DNA of 64,000 bases, from positions 1-64,000 of the forward strand of contig CALPYF020000012.1 of assembly GCA_943327755.2 (NCBI GenBank), in the 5' to 3' direction. The position numbers were made by a program, and so were the translations under genes. Numbering within the stretch: the first letter of the stretch is position 1; every line of letters starts with the position of its first letter. Shown here in pieces: positions 1 through 7,742 of the stretch. The stretch comes from Deinococcus hopiensis KR-140 (GTDB lineage Bacteria; Deinococcota; Deinococci; Deinococcales; Deinococcaceae). The notes under the pieces are model-generated. The model worked only from the letters and a program-made list of their open reading frames with translations, made no database searches and was not told where the DNA came from.

Positions 1-84
1 CAGGCCACCGGGCGGCCCCTGAGCGCCGACCCCTACGTGGCGTACCTGACGCGCAAGTACGGCGAGATCTACAGCCTGAGCTGA
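1..84 (+). CDS. C-terminal end of an unidentified protein (partial)
   Basis: An open frame runs in from the left edge and ends at a TGA at 82-84, giving a 27-residue tail that finishes in KYGEIYSLS. The tail is too short to assign to a family. It is supported as a real gene end because a strong perfect hairpin starts 10 nt after the stop and the next gene lies on the opposite strand, so this is a convergent gene pair. Confidence 0.5.
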   Translation, partial: QATGRPLSADPYVAYLTRKYGEIYSLS

Positions 85-94
85 GGGGCAAAGA

Positions 95-127
95 GGGCGC
101 CCCGACCAGCTGACGGTCGGGGCGCCC
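95..127. terminator. bidirectional hairpin terminator
   Basis: A perfect 13-bp stem (95-107 with 115-127) encloses a 7-nt loop between two convergent genes. It is GC-rich with only a short T run on the plus side, so it is probably shared by both transcripts. Confidence 0.75.
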
Positions 128-143
128 TTCGTGGTCTTGTCGG

Positions 144-395
144 TCAGACGGCCTGGCGGCGCTGGGCGTTCGTGACGAGGTACGCGCGGGCGGAATTCAG
201 CCACGTCTGCGCGAGGTCGCTGTGGGGGTGCTGGCGTTCACGCAGGGCCTGGACGCTGAGGTTCAGCTGGCGTTCGACGCGGCGGACGGCGCCCAGGCCG
301 CCCTCGTTCTCGACCTCGATCAGGGTGTTCAGGAGGGTGGTGGGGTGGGCGTAGCCGACGCGGATGCTTTCAGCGATGGTGTCCAGGGCGCGCAT
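144..395 (-). CDS. small hypothetical protein, 83 aa
   Basis: I do not recognise a family. The product is a soluble-looking, mostly helical 83-residue protein (MRALDTIAESIRVGYAHPTT at the N-terminus) with no signal peptide or membrane segment. An AGGAGT ribosome-binding site stands just upstream of the ATG at 395. A well-spaced promoter (TTGCCC, 17 nt, TAAGAT) lies at 479-507 on the same strand. It is divergent from ddrO, so the two genes share a 300-nt control region; whether it belongs to the damage regulon cannot be told from this. Confidence 0.65.
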   Translation of the reverse strand: MRALDTIAESIRVGYAHPTTLLNTLIEVENEGGLGAVRRVERQLNLSVQALRERQHPHSDLAQTWLNSARAYLVTNAQRRQAV

Positions 396-478
396 GGGGG
401 GACTCCTTCCCGCCCGGGCGGGGCGGCGAGGCGAGCAGGGTGAAATTCTGCTGTGGGCGAATCCTTCTTGTGATTACG

Positions 479-507
479 ATCTTAGCAGAGGGGATCGTGA
501 AGGGCAA
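479..507 (-). promoter_or_regulatory. sigma-70-type promoter for the 83-aa gene
   Basis: On the minus strand TTGCCC (507-502), a 17-nt spacer and TAAGAT (484-479) form a good vegetative promoter pointing at the gene starting at 395. Confidence 0.55.
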
Positions 508-523
508 GAAGGGTTAATCCTTA

Positions 524-559
524 TTCTGTCTTGACCGTAGCGGGGGGTGGTGTTACACT
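524..559 (+). promoter_or_regulatory. ddrO promoter with overlapping RDRM-like operator
   Basis: TTGACC (531-536), a 17-nt spacer and TACACT (554-559) form a strong promoter. The 17-mer at 524-540, TTCTGTCTTGACCGTAG, overlaps the -35 box and resembles the Deinococcus radiation/desiccation response motif (TTATGT...ACATAA type, 17 bp). The match is partial, with the outer TTCTGT and CGTAG halves best kept. In known species ddrO represses itself through such a site; that it does so here is inference. The predicted leader is about 130 nt. Confidence 0.6.
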
Positions 560-694
560 CCAACCAAGGCTCCCGTATTCTGCCCACAGGCAAACCCTGG
601 GACAGACAATCGGAACCCCAGGCGGCACGCGCCCCCCAGCCCCCCAGCGGGCCGGTCCAGGCGTGAGGCCACGCCGCAGCCGAGGAGGTGAAAC

Positions 695-1084
<390 letters not shown>

Positions 1085-1101
1085 CGTTCAGTGCCAATAA
1101 A

Positions 1102-1123
1102 CCCCCACCTGCACGGGTGGGGG
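1102..1123 (+). terminator. terminator after ddrO
   Basis: Perfect 8-bp GC stem (1102-1109 with 1116-1123) with a 6-nt loop, followed by CTTCTTG. It lies between ddrO and a convergent gene, so it may serve both. Confidence 0.75.
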
Positions 1124-1151
1124 CTTCTTGTGGTGCAGTCAGCTGACCCGG

Positions 1152-2828
1152 TCAGGCCGCCTGCGGTTCCACGACGTCAGCCGGGCTGCCCGCGCGGCTC
1201 AGCAGCAGCGTGCCCGCGCCCCAGGTGCCGCCCACCACCGCCAGCGCGAACGCCACTGGAGGCACGCTCAGGCTGGCCGCCACGGCACTCAGACCCACCA
1301 TGGCCCCCACTGCGTCCGGGACGGGCAGCCCCGCGCGGTAGGCCAGTGCGCGCCCCGCGTCGTACGCGCTGACACTCAGGCCCACGGCGATCAGCAGCAC
1401 GGCCAGCGCGGCCGCCAGCAGCGCCGGGCCCAGCAGGCCCGCCAGCGCCAGTCCGCCCGCCGGGCCGAGCAGCGCCGCCAGGGACAGCACGCCCAATGCC
1501 AGCGTCCGCACCGGCGCGTGCCGCTGGCGCCGCGCCAGCAGCGGCGCCAGACCCGACACGAACAGCAGCAGCAGCGCTCCGCCGGTCAGGCCCACGAATA
1601 CCTGCGGCCACGCCGCGCCGCCCAGCCAGCCCAGGACCGGGCGGAACGCGGCGGCCGTCACGGCGCCCAGCCCGCTCGGGGCCTGGATCTCGCGGGCGGC
1701 GCTGTCACCGGGCACCTGCCCCAGCAGGGCCGTGACCGACCCGCCCACCTGCGCGCCCGCCTCGCGGCGGATGTCGCCCAGCAGGGTCACGACCTCGCCG
1801 TCCACCTGGGCGTCGGGGGCCAGCACGATATTCCCGCCCGCCGCGAGCACGTTGCCCTTCACGGGTCCGTGCACGACCACGTCCCGCCCGAAACTGACCG
1901 TGCCGTGCGTGACCACCCCGTACAGCGCCGGGAGGGTCAGCGCGGCACTCACGGCGAACGCCAGCCCTCCGAAGCGCTGAGCGGCCGGTGCGGGCCGCCA
2001 CGTCACGGCGGCGCTCGTCACGAGCAGCAGCAGCAGCCCCACGCCCGCCAGCGGCGACACCTGCGCCAGCAACGTCTGCAACACCAGCGCACCCGCTGCG
2101 AGGTTCGGCCACGCGGTCGACACGGCCAGCAGCGTCAGCGCCACGAGCAGCGACACCACCATGATCAGCGGCGCCGGGTTGCGCGGCCGGTTCCCGATCA
2201 GCGCGGCGGCGGCGGCCGGAGCGGGCGACAGCTGCTCTGGCGGGGTGAGGCGCACCTGCTGCGCGACGGCGGCCGCGACACTGCCCGGCAGCGCGGGGAC
2301 CGGCGCCCCCAGCGTGAGGTCCAGGCGCAGGTCCTGCACGACGCTCGCCGCGACCGAACGCGGCAGCGGCGGGGTCGCCAGCTGTGCGCCGAGCCGGACA
2401 TCGCGGGCCACGCTGGCCGCCACACTCCCGGGCATCGCGGGCACGCGGGTCAGGGCCTGCTCCAGCCGCACGTCCCGCGCGACCGCTGCGGCCACACTGC
2501 GGGGCAGGGCGGACTCTTCGGATAGCCGCACGGACAGGGCCACCTCCGCCGCGACCTGAGCTGCAAGGGACCGGGGCAGGGGAGGGGAGACCAGCCGCGC
2601 CGACAGGTGAACCTCACGCGCGACGTCCGCCGCCACGCTGCGCGGCAGCTCCGGCATGGCCCGCATCGCAGGCACCAAGCGCGCTAGGCGCTCACGCTGC
2701 GCCTGCACCTCCGGGGGGAGGGTGCGCAGCAGTGCCGTCTCAGCGGGGGTCAGGTCACCGTCCGCCTCGCGGTGCAGCAGCTCCAGCCACGCCCGCCCAT
2801 CCCCCGATCGAAGAGTCTCCACGCCCAT
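1152..2828 (-). CDS. membrane protein with six N-terminal LPRSVAA repeats and a bactofilin-like segment
   Basis: 558 residues. Residues 1-40 resemble the start of anti-sigma factors (an ADGDLTPAE motif) but without the zinc-binding cysteines. Residues 61-195 hold six copies of a 23-25 residue unit with core LPRSVAAxVARDVRL. Hydrophobic segments start near residue 219. Residues about 315-370 (VVVHGPVKGNVLAAGGNIVL, then DAQVDGEVV) have the short glycine- and valine-rich turns of the bactofilin/polymer-forming beta-helix family. More membrane helices follow to the C-terminus. A role as an envelope scaffold or a sigma-sequestering protein is inference; no sigma factor gene is adjacent. It starts 15 nt after moaC ends and is probably cotranscribed with it. 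Confidence 0.7.
   Translation of the reverse strand: MGVETLRSGDGRAWLELLHREADGDLTPAETALLRTLPPEVQAQRERLARLVPAMRAMPELPRSVAADVAREVHLSARLVSPPLPRSLAAQVAAEVALSVRLSEESALPRSVAAAVARDVRLEQALTRVPAMPGSVAASVARDVRLGAQLATPPLPRSVAASVVQDLRLDLTLGAPVPALPGSVAAAVAQQVRLTPPEQLSPAPAAAAALIGNRPRNPAPLIMVVSLLVALTLLAVSTAWPNLAAGALVLQTLLAQVSPLAGVGLLLLLVTSAAVTWRPAPAAQRFGGLAFAVSAALTLPALYGVVTHGTVSFGRDVVVHGPVKGNVLAAGGNIVLAPDAQVDGEVVTLLGDIRREAGAQVGGSVTALLGQVPGDSAAREIQAPSGLGAVTAAAFRPVLGWLGGAAWPQVFVGLTGGALLLLFVSGLAPLLARRQRHAPVRTLALGVLSLAALLGPAGGLALAGLLGPALLAAALAVLLIAVGLSVSAYDAGRALAYRAGLPVPDAVGAMVGLSAVAASLSVPPVAFALAVVGGTWGAGTLLLSRAGSPADVVEPQAA
2244..2648 (-). repeat. coding repeat, six units of about 72 nt
   Basis: Region encoding the six LPRSVAA units. 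They begin at residues 61, 84, 108, 132, 155 and 180. Units 4 and 6 have PG in place of PR. The unit looks like a short amphipathic helix after a proline turn. Confidence 0.7.
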
Positions 2829-2843
2829 ACGGTGCCTCTACGT

Positions 2844-3407
2844 TCAACCTTCGCCGGAAGTTCCCGGCGCTGCCACACCACCTGAAGGGGGGGCCGCGTA
2901 ATCGCCGCTCTTGCCGCCACTCTTGCCCAGCAGCCGCACGCCCGTCACCTCAATGGCCTTGCTCGCTGCCTTGAGCATGTCGTACACGTTCAGCGCCGCG
3001 ACCGTCACGGCCGTCAGGGCCTCCATCTCCACGCCGGTCGGGCCGGTCGTGCGGACCCGCGCCCACACGTACACCCCCGCCTCCTCCAGCGTCACGCGGA
3101 CGTCCGCGCCCGACACCGGAATGGGATGACACAGCGTCACCAGGTCCGCCGTGCGCTTGCAACCCGCCAGCCCCGCCAGCCGCGCCACCGTCAGCGGGTC
3201 ACCTTTCGGATTCGTACCTGCCTCCAGCGCAGCGCGCGCCTCGGGCGGCAGGCGCACCCACGCTTCCGCCGTGGCCTCACGCGCCGTGGCGACCTTCCCG
3301 GAGACGTCCACCATGCGCGGCAGCCCATCCCGGAAATGCGTCAGCTCGGGCACGTCCTGCCCCTGGGCCACCTCAGTCCGCGGTGTCACTTCCGTCCTCT
3401 GGGCCAC
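2844..3407 (-). CDS. moaC: cyclic pyranopterin monophosphate synthase MoaC
   Basis: Catalyses the second half of the first step of molybdenum cofactor synthesis, turning 3',8-cyclo-GTP into cyclic pyranopterin monophosphate. Diagnostic motifs are present: MVDVSGK near the N-terminus, KRTADLVTLCHPIP in the middle, and GVEMEALTAVTVAALNVYDM leading into a lysine-rich end. The drawn start is a GTG at 3407, preceded by AGAGGACTGAG inside the end of the upstream gene. MoaC proteins usually begin close to LTHF, so the first 20 or so residues may be extra. A 36-bp duplication lies exactly in this stretch. No other moa genes lie nearby. Confidence 0.9.
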   Translation of the reverse strand: MAQRTEVTPRTEVAQGQDVPELTHFRDGLPRMVDVSGKVATAREATAEAWVRLPPEARAALEAGTNPKGDPLTVARLAGLAGCKRTADLVTLCHPIPVSGADVRVTLEEAGVYVWARVRTTGPTGVEMEALTAVTVAALNVYDMLKAASKAIEVTGVRLLGKSGGKSGDYAAPPSGGVAAPGTSGEG

Positions 3408-3415
3408 CTCAGTCC
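3363..3415. repeat. 17-bp direct repeat, 36-bp period, at the moaC start
   Basis: CTGGGCCACCTCAGTCC occurs at 3363-3379 and again at 3399-3415. The period of 36 bp equals 12 codons, and the translated moaC N-terminus shows a repeated TEVAQ. It duplicates the junction between the DUF177 stop and the moaC start, including a GAGGTGG start-like sequence. Confidence 0.7.
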
Positions 3416-4014
3416 TCTGGGAGCTTCAGGTCTGCCAGCGCCGCGAACGGATTCTGCTTGGCATGCAGCGACCCCGACGGGGTGCCCAGCTCGTCGTCGA
3501 TCTCCTCGACCGGCACCTGCGCCATGTGCTCGCACGGTCCCTCGTTCAGGTCATGCCCGCACACCTGACACAGCCCCTTGCAGGCCTCGTCGTGCAGCAC
3601 GCTCAGCGGCGCGCTCAGCAGCGTCGTCTCCGCGAGGTACGCACCCAGGTCCAGGTCCGGATCGCCGAACACTAGCACCTCCTCACCGGTGTCGGCCTCC
3701 TCCAGGTACGGCTGCTCTGCCGAGGGCTCGTAGCGCATCAGCGTACCCAGTTGCACGTCCACGGGCACCTCCACGTCGCGCAGGCAGCGGGCGCACTCCA
3801 TGATCAGCACCGGCTCGAACGAGCCCTGCAGGTACATCTCCGAGCCGCCCAGCGTGTTGACCGACACCTCGAAAGGCGCCGGGGACGCGAAACGCAGGGT
3901 GTGTAGCTGTCCGCCCTGCTCGTACTGGAGGTGATCAAGGTGCCCTTCTGCCTGCGCGTCGTCCAGCGTGGACCGCATCAGCGCACCCAGGTGAATCCGA
4001 GGTGAATCCGTCAT
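3409..4014 (-). CDS. DUF177 (YceD-like) protein with cysteine motifs
   Basis: 201 residues from the ATG at 4014. DUF177/YceD proteins are linked to 23S rRNA metabolism and usually sit beside rpmF, which is absent here. Two cysteine groups are visible: CARC in the middle, and CKGLCQVCGHDLNEGPCEH towards the end, where the spacing suggests metal binding. The start is chosen because TATGAT (4026-4021) ends 6 nt before it, making a leaderless start; a longer frame reaches 4059 without signals. It ends 1 nt before the moaC start, so the two are probably cotranscribed. Confidence 0.8.
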   Translation of the reverse strand: MTDSPRIHLGALMRSTLDDAQAEGHLDHLQYEQGGQLHTLRFASPAPFEVSVNTLGGSEMYLQGSFEPVLIMECARCLRDVEVPVDVQLGTLMRYEPSAEQPYLEEADTGEEVLVFGDPDLDLGAYLAETTLLSAPLSVLHDEACKGLCQVCGHDLNEGPCEHMAQVPVEEIDDELGTPSGSLHAKQNPFAALADLKLPED

Positions 4015-4095
4015 GCCCCCATCATAGGCCCGCGCGGCTGACAGAACCCTGCCCCACACCGCAAAACGGCTCGGGCAGGGCCGCCGACAAGGTCC

Positions 4096-5154
4096 TCAGG
4101 CGAGTTCGACGAGGCTGGCGTCGCTGATGGTGAGCTTGTGAGTACGCGGCACGGTGCGGCCTCCCCTGACCTGGGCGCGCACGCCGATCAGGCAGTCCTG
4201 CAATCTCTTGCTGACGTTCTCGATCTGCGCCCCCTCATCCACCACGCTGTGCTCGACTTCCGCGCCGCGCACCACCGAGTTCGCGCCGATACTCGTGAAC
4301 GGCCCGATGTACGCGTCCTCAATCACCACACCCTCACCCAGCATGACGGGGCCGACGATCTTGCTGCGGATCACCCGCGCCGACGCGGGAATCACCACGC
4401 GCCCCGTGATCCTGGAGTCGGTCACCTCACCCTGTACGTCATCCTGCAGCCGCTCCAGGAGAAGGCGGTTGGCATCGAGCAGATCGGCGGGGCGGCCGGT
4501 GTCCTTCCACCAGCCCTGCACCGCCTGACCCTGGACATGCAGGCCGGCATCGATGAGGCGTTGAATGCCGTCGGTGATCTCAAATTCACCCCGGGCGGAG
4601 GGGGGCATGCCGTCGAGCATGGCGAAGATAGCGGGGGTAAAGCAGTACAGGCCCGCCACCGCGAGGTTGCTGGGGGGATCCTTGGGTTTCTCGACGAGGC
4701 GGGTGATCCGGGTGCCGTCGAGCTGCGCAACACCGAAGGCCGTGGGGTCCGGGACCTCCACGAGGGCGATCAGGGCCGCTGGACGGTCCCGCCGGAATGC
4801 CTCCACGAACGGCGCCGCGCCATGCTCGAAGAGGTTGTCACCAAGGTACACGCAGAAGTCGTCCTGGCCCACCCACTCACGCGCGGTGAGCACCGCATGC
4901 CCCAGTCCCAGTTGCTCGTGCTGATTGATGAGGGTGATGCTGGCCTGCGTGAGGTGCTGGACGGCATGCTGAATTTCTTCACGCGTGATGTCCGAAACGA
5001 CGATCCCGATCTCGGTGATTCCGGCCCGCACGAGGGTCTGGATGGCGTGAGCGATGATGGGCCGACCAGCAACGCGCAGAACAGGTTTGGGACGGGTGTA
5101 CGTGAGGGGGCGCAGTCGCGTCCCCAAACCGGCAGCTGGAATGATGGCTTTCAC
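4096..5154 (-). CDS. nucleotidyltransferase, glucose-1-phosphate thymidylyltransferase long form
   Basis: Couples a sugar-1-phosphate to a nucleotide, feeding activated sugar to the polysaccharide locus that follows. The N-terminus has the pyrophosphorylase signature KAIIPAAGLGTRLRPLTY and KPVL. Residues from about 235 on form a left-handed beta-helix (repeats such as ARVIRSKIVGPVMLGEGVVI), typical of the long RmlA-like form. The start is set at the GTG at 5154 because TAGAAT (5167-5162) ends 7 nt upstream and the protein then begins at the canonical MKAIIPAAG. The ATG at 5163 overlaps that -10 box. No rmlBCD set is adjacent, so the exact sugar is unknown. It is divergent from the ligase-like gene. 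Confidence 0.85.
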   Translation of the reverse strand: MKAIIPAAGLGTRLRPLTYTRPKPVLRVAGRPIIAHAIQTLVRAGITEIGIVVSDITREEIQHAVQHLTQASITLINQHEQLGLGHAVLTAREWVGQDDFCVYLGDNLFEHGAAPFVEAFRRDRPAALIALVEVPDPTAFGVAQLDGTRITRLVEKPKDPPSNLAVAGLYCFTPAIFAMLDGMPPSARGEFEITDGIQRLIDAGLHVQGQAVQGWWKDTGRPADLLDANRLLLERLQDDVQGEVTDSRITGRVVIPASARVIRSKIVGPVMLGEGVVIEDAYIGPFTSIGANSVVRGAEVEHSVVDEGAQIENVSKRLQDCLIGVRAQVRGGRTVPRTHKLTISDASLVELA

Positions 5155-5233
5155 AGCGCGCATTCTACGTCCCGGTCCAAACCCTCTTTCCGCAGGTCAT
5201 CCACCAGTACGTCATCATGACCGGTGATCTGGC

Positions 5234-5260
5234 CTGACACGGGACCTTCTCGCCTATAGT
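5234..5260 (+). promoter_or_regulatory. leaderless promoter for the ligase-like gene
   Basis: CTGACA (5234-5239) and TATAGT (5255-5260) lie upstream of a GTG at 5268. The 7-nt gap puts transcription start at or next to the start codon. The spacer of 15 nt is short. Confidence 0.55.
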
Positions 5261-5267
5261 TCTGTCT

Positions 5268-6788
5268 GTGACCGTCTCAACCACTCTTGGCCCACCCATC
5301 CCCAGATGGAAACAAGTGTGGCTGGCACTGCTGGCACCTCTCTACGTCATCTCACCGCTGGCACTTGCGGGGCTCGCCAACCTGAACGCCCTGCCCGGAG
5401 CGGCGAAAATCCTTCTCGTCGTCTTCGTGCTCAGCCAGCAGCTCCCGGCGCTGCTGACCGAAACGCCACTTCAGACCAGTCTGTCCTCCCTGGTGCGTAC
5501 GCTGCTGACTGCTGGCCTAGTGGGCATGGGCGCCAGCTGGCAGAGCTCCAACCGGCTGATGCCAATCAGTGTTGGTCTGGTGATCGTGATGGGCACAGCC
5601 GTCCTGATGACGCTGTTGGGTGGCATTCCTCTGCTCTCGAGCCGCCTGTCACACCCCTACATGACCCCCATCACGCTCGGTCTGGCCGGAGCGCTCTGCA
5701 TCTGGCTCGCGCTGTTCGGACAGGCTAGCCGCGCCTGGCGGCTTTTCATTGGGTGCGCCGGTGTCAGCGTTCTCCTCCTCTCCGCGAGTCGGGGGCCCCT
5801 GCTGGCTGCGGTCATCGGTGTGGCTGCCGGTCTCCTCGTCCACTCCAGCCGCCGCGTTCTGATGGGTGCGGGCGCCGCCGTGCTGCTCGCTGTGGGGATC
5901 TCCACCCTGAGTGTCGGTAAAGGCAACGGTCTATTGACGAGACTCGTGCAGTCCGACACCAATGGCCGCGACCTGGTATGGGCCAACGCCCTGTCTGCCT
6001 ACCAGAGCGCGCCTCTGACCGGGGTTGGCCCCTACTTCCTTGGTCGGCACCTGCAGTCACCTGGGACCAGTTGCGAACTCTGGACTGGACCGACCGGCAC
6101 CATGACGTGTCCGTCCTGGCTTAAGGATATCGGCAGCCCCTGGCTGATCGCTCACAACGGTGTGTTGCACCAGCTGGCAGAGACGGGGCCACTCGGGCTA
6201 GCCGGGCTGTTCATCCTGATCGGGGCTGTCGTTCTCGTGGCGTGGCGTTCGAGGGACGCCCTGGGGACCGCGGTCCTCAGCGGGCTGCTGGTTGCCAACC
6301 TGACCGACAACACGCTCATCGCCCCGAGCGCCTTCTACGCCGAAACCTTCTGGCTGATTGCCGGCGTACAGCTGTCGCGCACCCGTGAACTCAAGTTCAG
6401 TCAGGGCCTGACCGGCGCAGCACTGTTGGCGTTGCTGGCCTTCCCGGTATGGGTTGCGGCTCTGTCAGCGAGACCGGGCCCACCCGGCACCCTGCTGTTC
6501 ATCTGGGCTCCCGCGTCTGTGACCACGCCTCAGGGCTACACGACCTACACCAGCTGGCGCTTGGTTCCCGGGCAGTACCGGTTTGTACTCCGCAGCTGCC
6601 TGCGGAGCTGCGCGCCCGTGCAAGTCACCTCAATTGACACGCGTGGCCGGGAGACGATCAGCCTAGAGATCACAGGTTACATCCGGAACGTCCCGCTACA
6701 GAACCTGCAGCTCCAGGTGTACCCCGCCACCGCAGGAACAGACGCGCTTCCCCTGGCGACCCACGAATGGTCCGTGAGCCTCCGTTGA
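5268..6788 (+). CDS. O-antigen ligase/polymerase-like membrane protein (Wzy_C type)
   Basis: 506 residues with about ten membrane segments up to residue 400. The central region carries the family signs: SRGPLLAAVIG in a membrane segment, then a periplasmic loop with NGRDLVWANALSAY and a later HNGVLHQLAETGPLG, where the conserved arginine and histidine of WaaL/Wzy proteins lie. The last 100 residues form an extracytoplasmic beta-rich tail. It may transfer or polymerise polymer outside the membrane. Deinococcus is thought to lack LPS, so the acceptor would be another glycan, a protein or a lipid; this is inference. The GTG start is leaderless. The stop overlaps the next ATG. Confidence 0.8.
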   Translation: MTVSTTLGPPIPRWKQVWLALLAPLYVISPLALAGLANLNALPGAAKILLVVFVLSQQLPALLTETPLQTSLSSLVRTLLTAGLVGMGASWQSSNRLMPISVGLVIVMGTAVLMTLLGGIPLLSSRLSHPYMTPITLGLAGALCIWLALFGQASRAWRLFIGCAGVSVLLLSASRGPLLAAVIGVAAGLLVHSSRRVLMGAGAAVLLAVGISTLSVGKGNGLLTRLVQSDTNGRDLVWANALSAYQSAPLTGVGPYFLGRHLQSPGTSCELWTGPTGTMTCPSWLKDIGSPWLIAHNGVLHQLAETGPLGLAGLFILIGAVVLVAWRSRDALGTAVLSGLLVANLTDNTLIAPSAFYAETFWLIAGVQLSRTRELKFSQGLTGAALLALLAFPVWVAALSARPGPPGTLLFIWAPASVTTPQGYTTYTSWRLVPGQYRFVLRSCLRSCAPVQVTSIDTRGRETISLEITGYIRNVPLQNLQLQVYPATAGTDALPLATHEWSVSLR

Positions 6789-7621
6789 TGAAGACGCTGC
6801 TAAAACCCCTGACTTTACTGGCGCTGCTGTCCCCGGTGGGAATCAGTGCGCTGGTGGCGTGGCAGGCCGCCCGGCTGCCTCTGAAGGCCACGGTCCTGTC
6901 GCCGGCACCGCTCCCCCCTTGCACGCTTCCGCTCCAGTTCAGGGTGGCTTTCCCGCAGAATGAGCCGCCGGTTTTGCCCTTCAGTGGATCCCAGGGCTAC
7001 ACGTTCATGAGTAACGGCTGGCTCAGTGGAGAAGCCTGCCGGAAGGGCACACTCGTCATTTCCGGTCAGGGCCAGGCGGCCGGCGGAGCTGCCCCAGCAC
7101 TGCAGGTGACGCTTGATTCAAAGGTCATCTGGGCCGGAGAGTTCACGGAACCCACTACCGTTCGAGTTCCCGTTCCTGCAGCTGGACGTCTGACCCTGGG
7201 TTACTTCAACGATTTCTATCGTTCCGAGTACCGTAACGCGTCCCTAGAGAACGTTCAATTCCGGTCCGATTCATGTCAGACCTTCGGTCTGGACGTATTC
7301 CCTGCGGCTGGCGGAAGCTGGAACGCTCAGGCACGCAGTCTGGTGTGGTTGTTCGGAGCGCCTGTCACCCTGCGACCCTGCGGCGCAGGTCTCCTGACCT
7401 TCAGGGTCAGTGGAAGAGAAGCCGCGCGGGCCTTTGCGACACTCACGTTCAGGCAGGGAGGCCAGGAGATCAGGCAGCTGCAGCTGACCGGTCGACCACA
7501 GCAGGTGTCCCTGCGCTTGAACGCTCAACCTCTTGAGATTCGGATTGCCAATCCCTACTTCCGTGAATTGGGCGACCGCAACCTCACCATCCGCAACGTG
7601 GGTTTCATTCCGACCCCCTGA
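6788..7621 (+). CDS. secreted or anchored protein with two carbohydrate-binding-like domains
   Basis: 277 residues. An N-terminal hydrophobic segment (residues about 7-28) should anchor or export it. Two similar beta-domains follow, each ending in a motif like YFNDFYRSEYRNASLENVQF and ANPYFRELGDRNLTIRNVGF. This pattern, an aromatic F/YND or NPY followed by RNL, recalls calcium-binding xylan-type modules (CBM36/60). The ATG overlaps the upstream stop (TGATG), so the two proteins are translationally coupled and probably act together outside the cell. A GTG at 6767 is possible but less likely. I infer glycan binding only. Confidence 0.65.
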   Translation: MKTLLKPLTLLALLSPVGISALVAWQAARLPLKATVLSPAPLPPCTLPLQFRVAFPQNEPPVLPFSGSQGYTFMSNGWLSGEACRKGTLVISGQGQAAGGAAPALQVTLDSKVIWAGEFTEPTTVRVPVPAAGRLTLGYFNDFYRSEYRNASLENVQFRSDSCQTFGLDVFPAAGGSWNAQARSLVWLFGAPVTLRPCGAGLLTFRVSGREAARAFATLTFRQGGQEIRQLQLTGRPQQVSLRLNAQPLEIRIANPYFRELGDRNLTIRNVGFIPTP

Positions 7622-7654
7622 GCCTGAACGTATCTAACGGCAGAGTTCTAGAGT

Positions 7655-7690
7655 TCAGAGGTGTTGAGTTGGTTCCCTCAACACCTCTGA
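7655..7690. terminator. 14-bp hairpin between convergent genes
   Basis: Perfect inverted repeat 7655-7668 with 7677-7690 and an 8-nt loop. No clear T run follows on either strand. Its position between two convergent transcripts supports termination. Confidence 0.7.
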
Positions 7691-7742
7691 GAGGCGCTCT
7701 AGACGGCCGGTCTGCGCACACCTCGGATCCAAGTGAGGAACG

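Noticed and set aside
1128..2525. Long plus-strand open frame rich in Arg and Gln
   Set aside because: Antisense shadow of the repeat-bearing membrane protein; composition is that of a GC-rich frame read backwards and it has no start signals.
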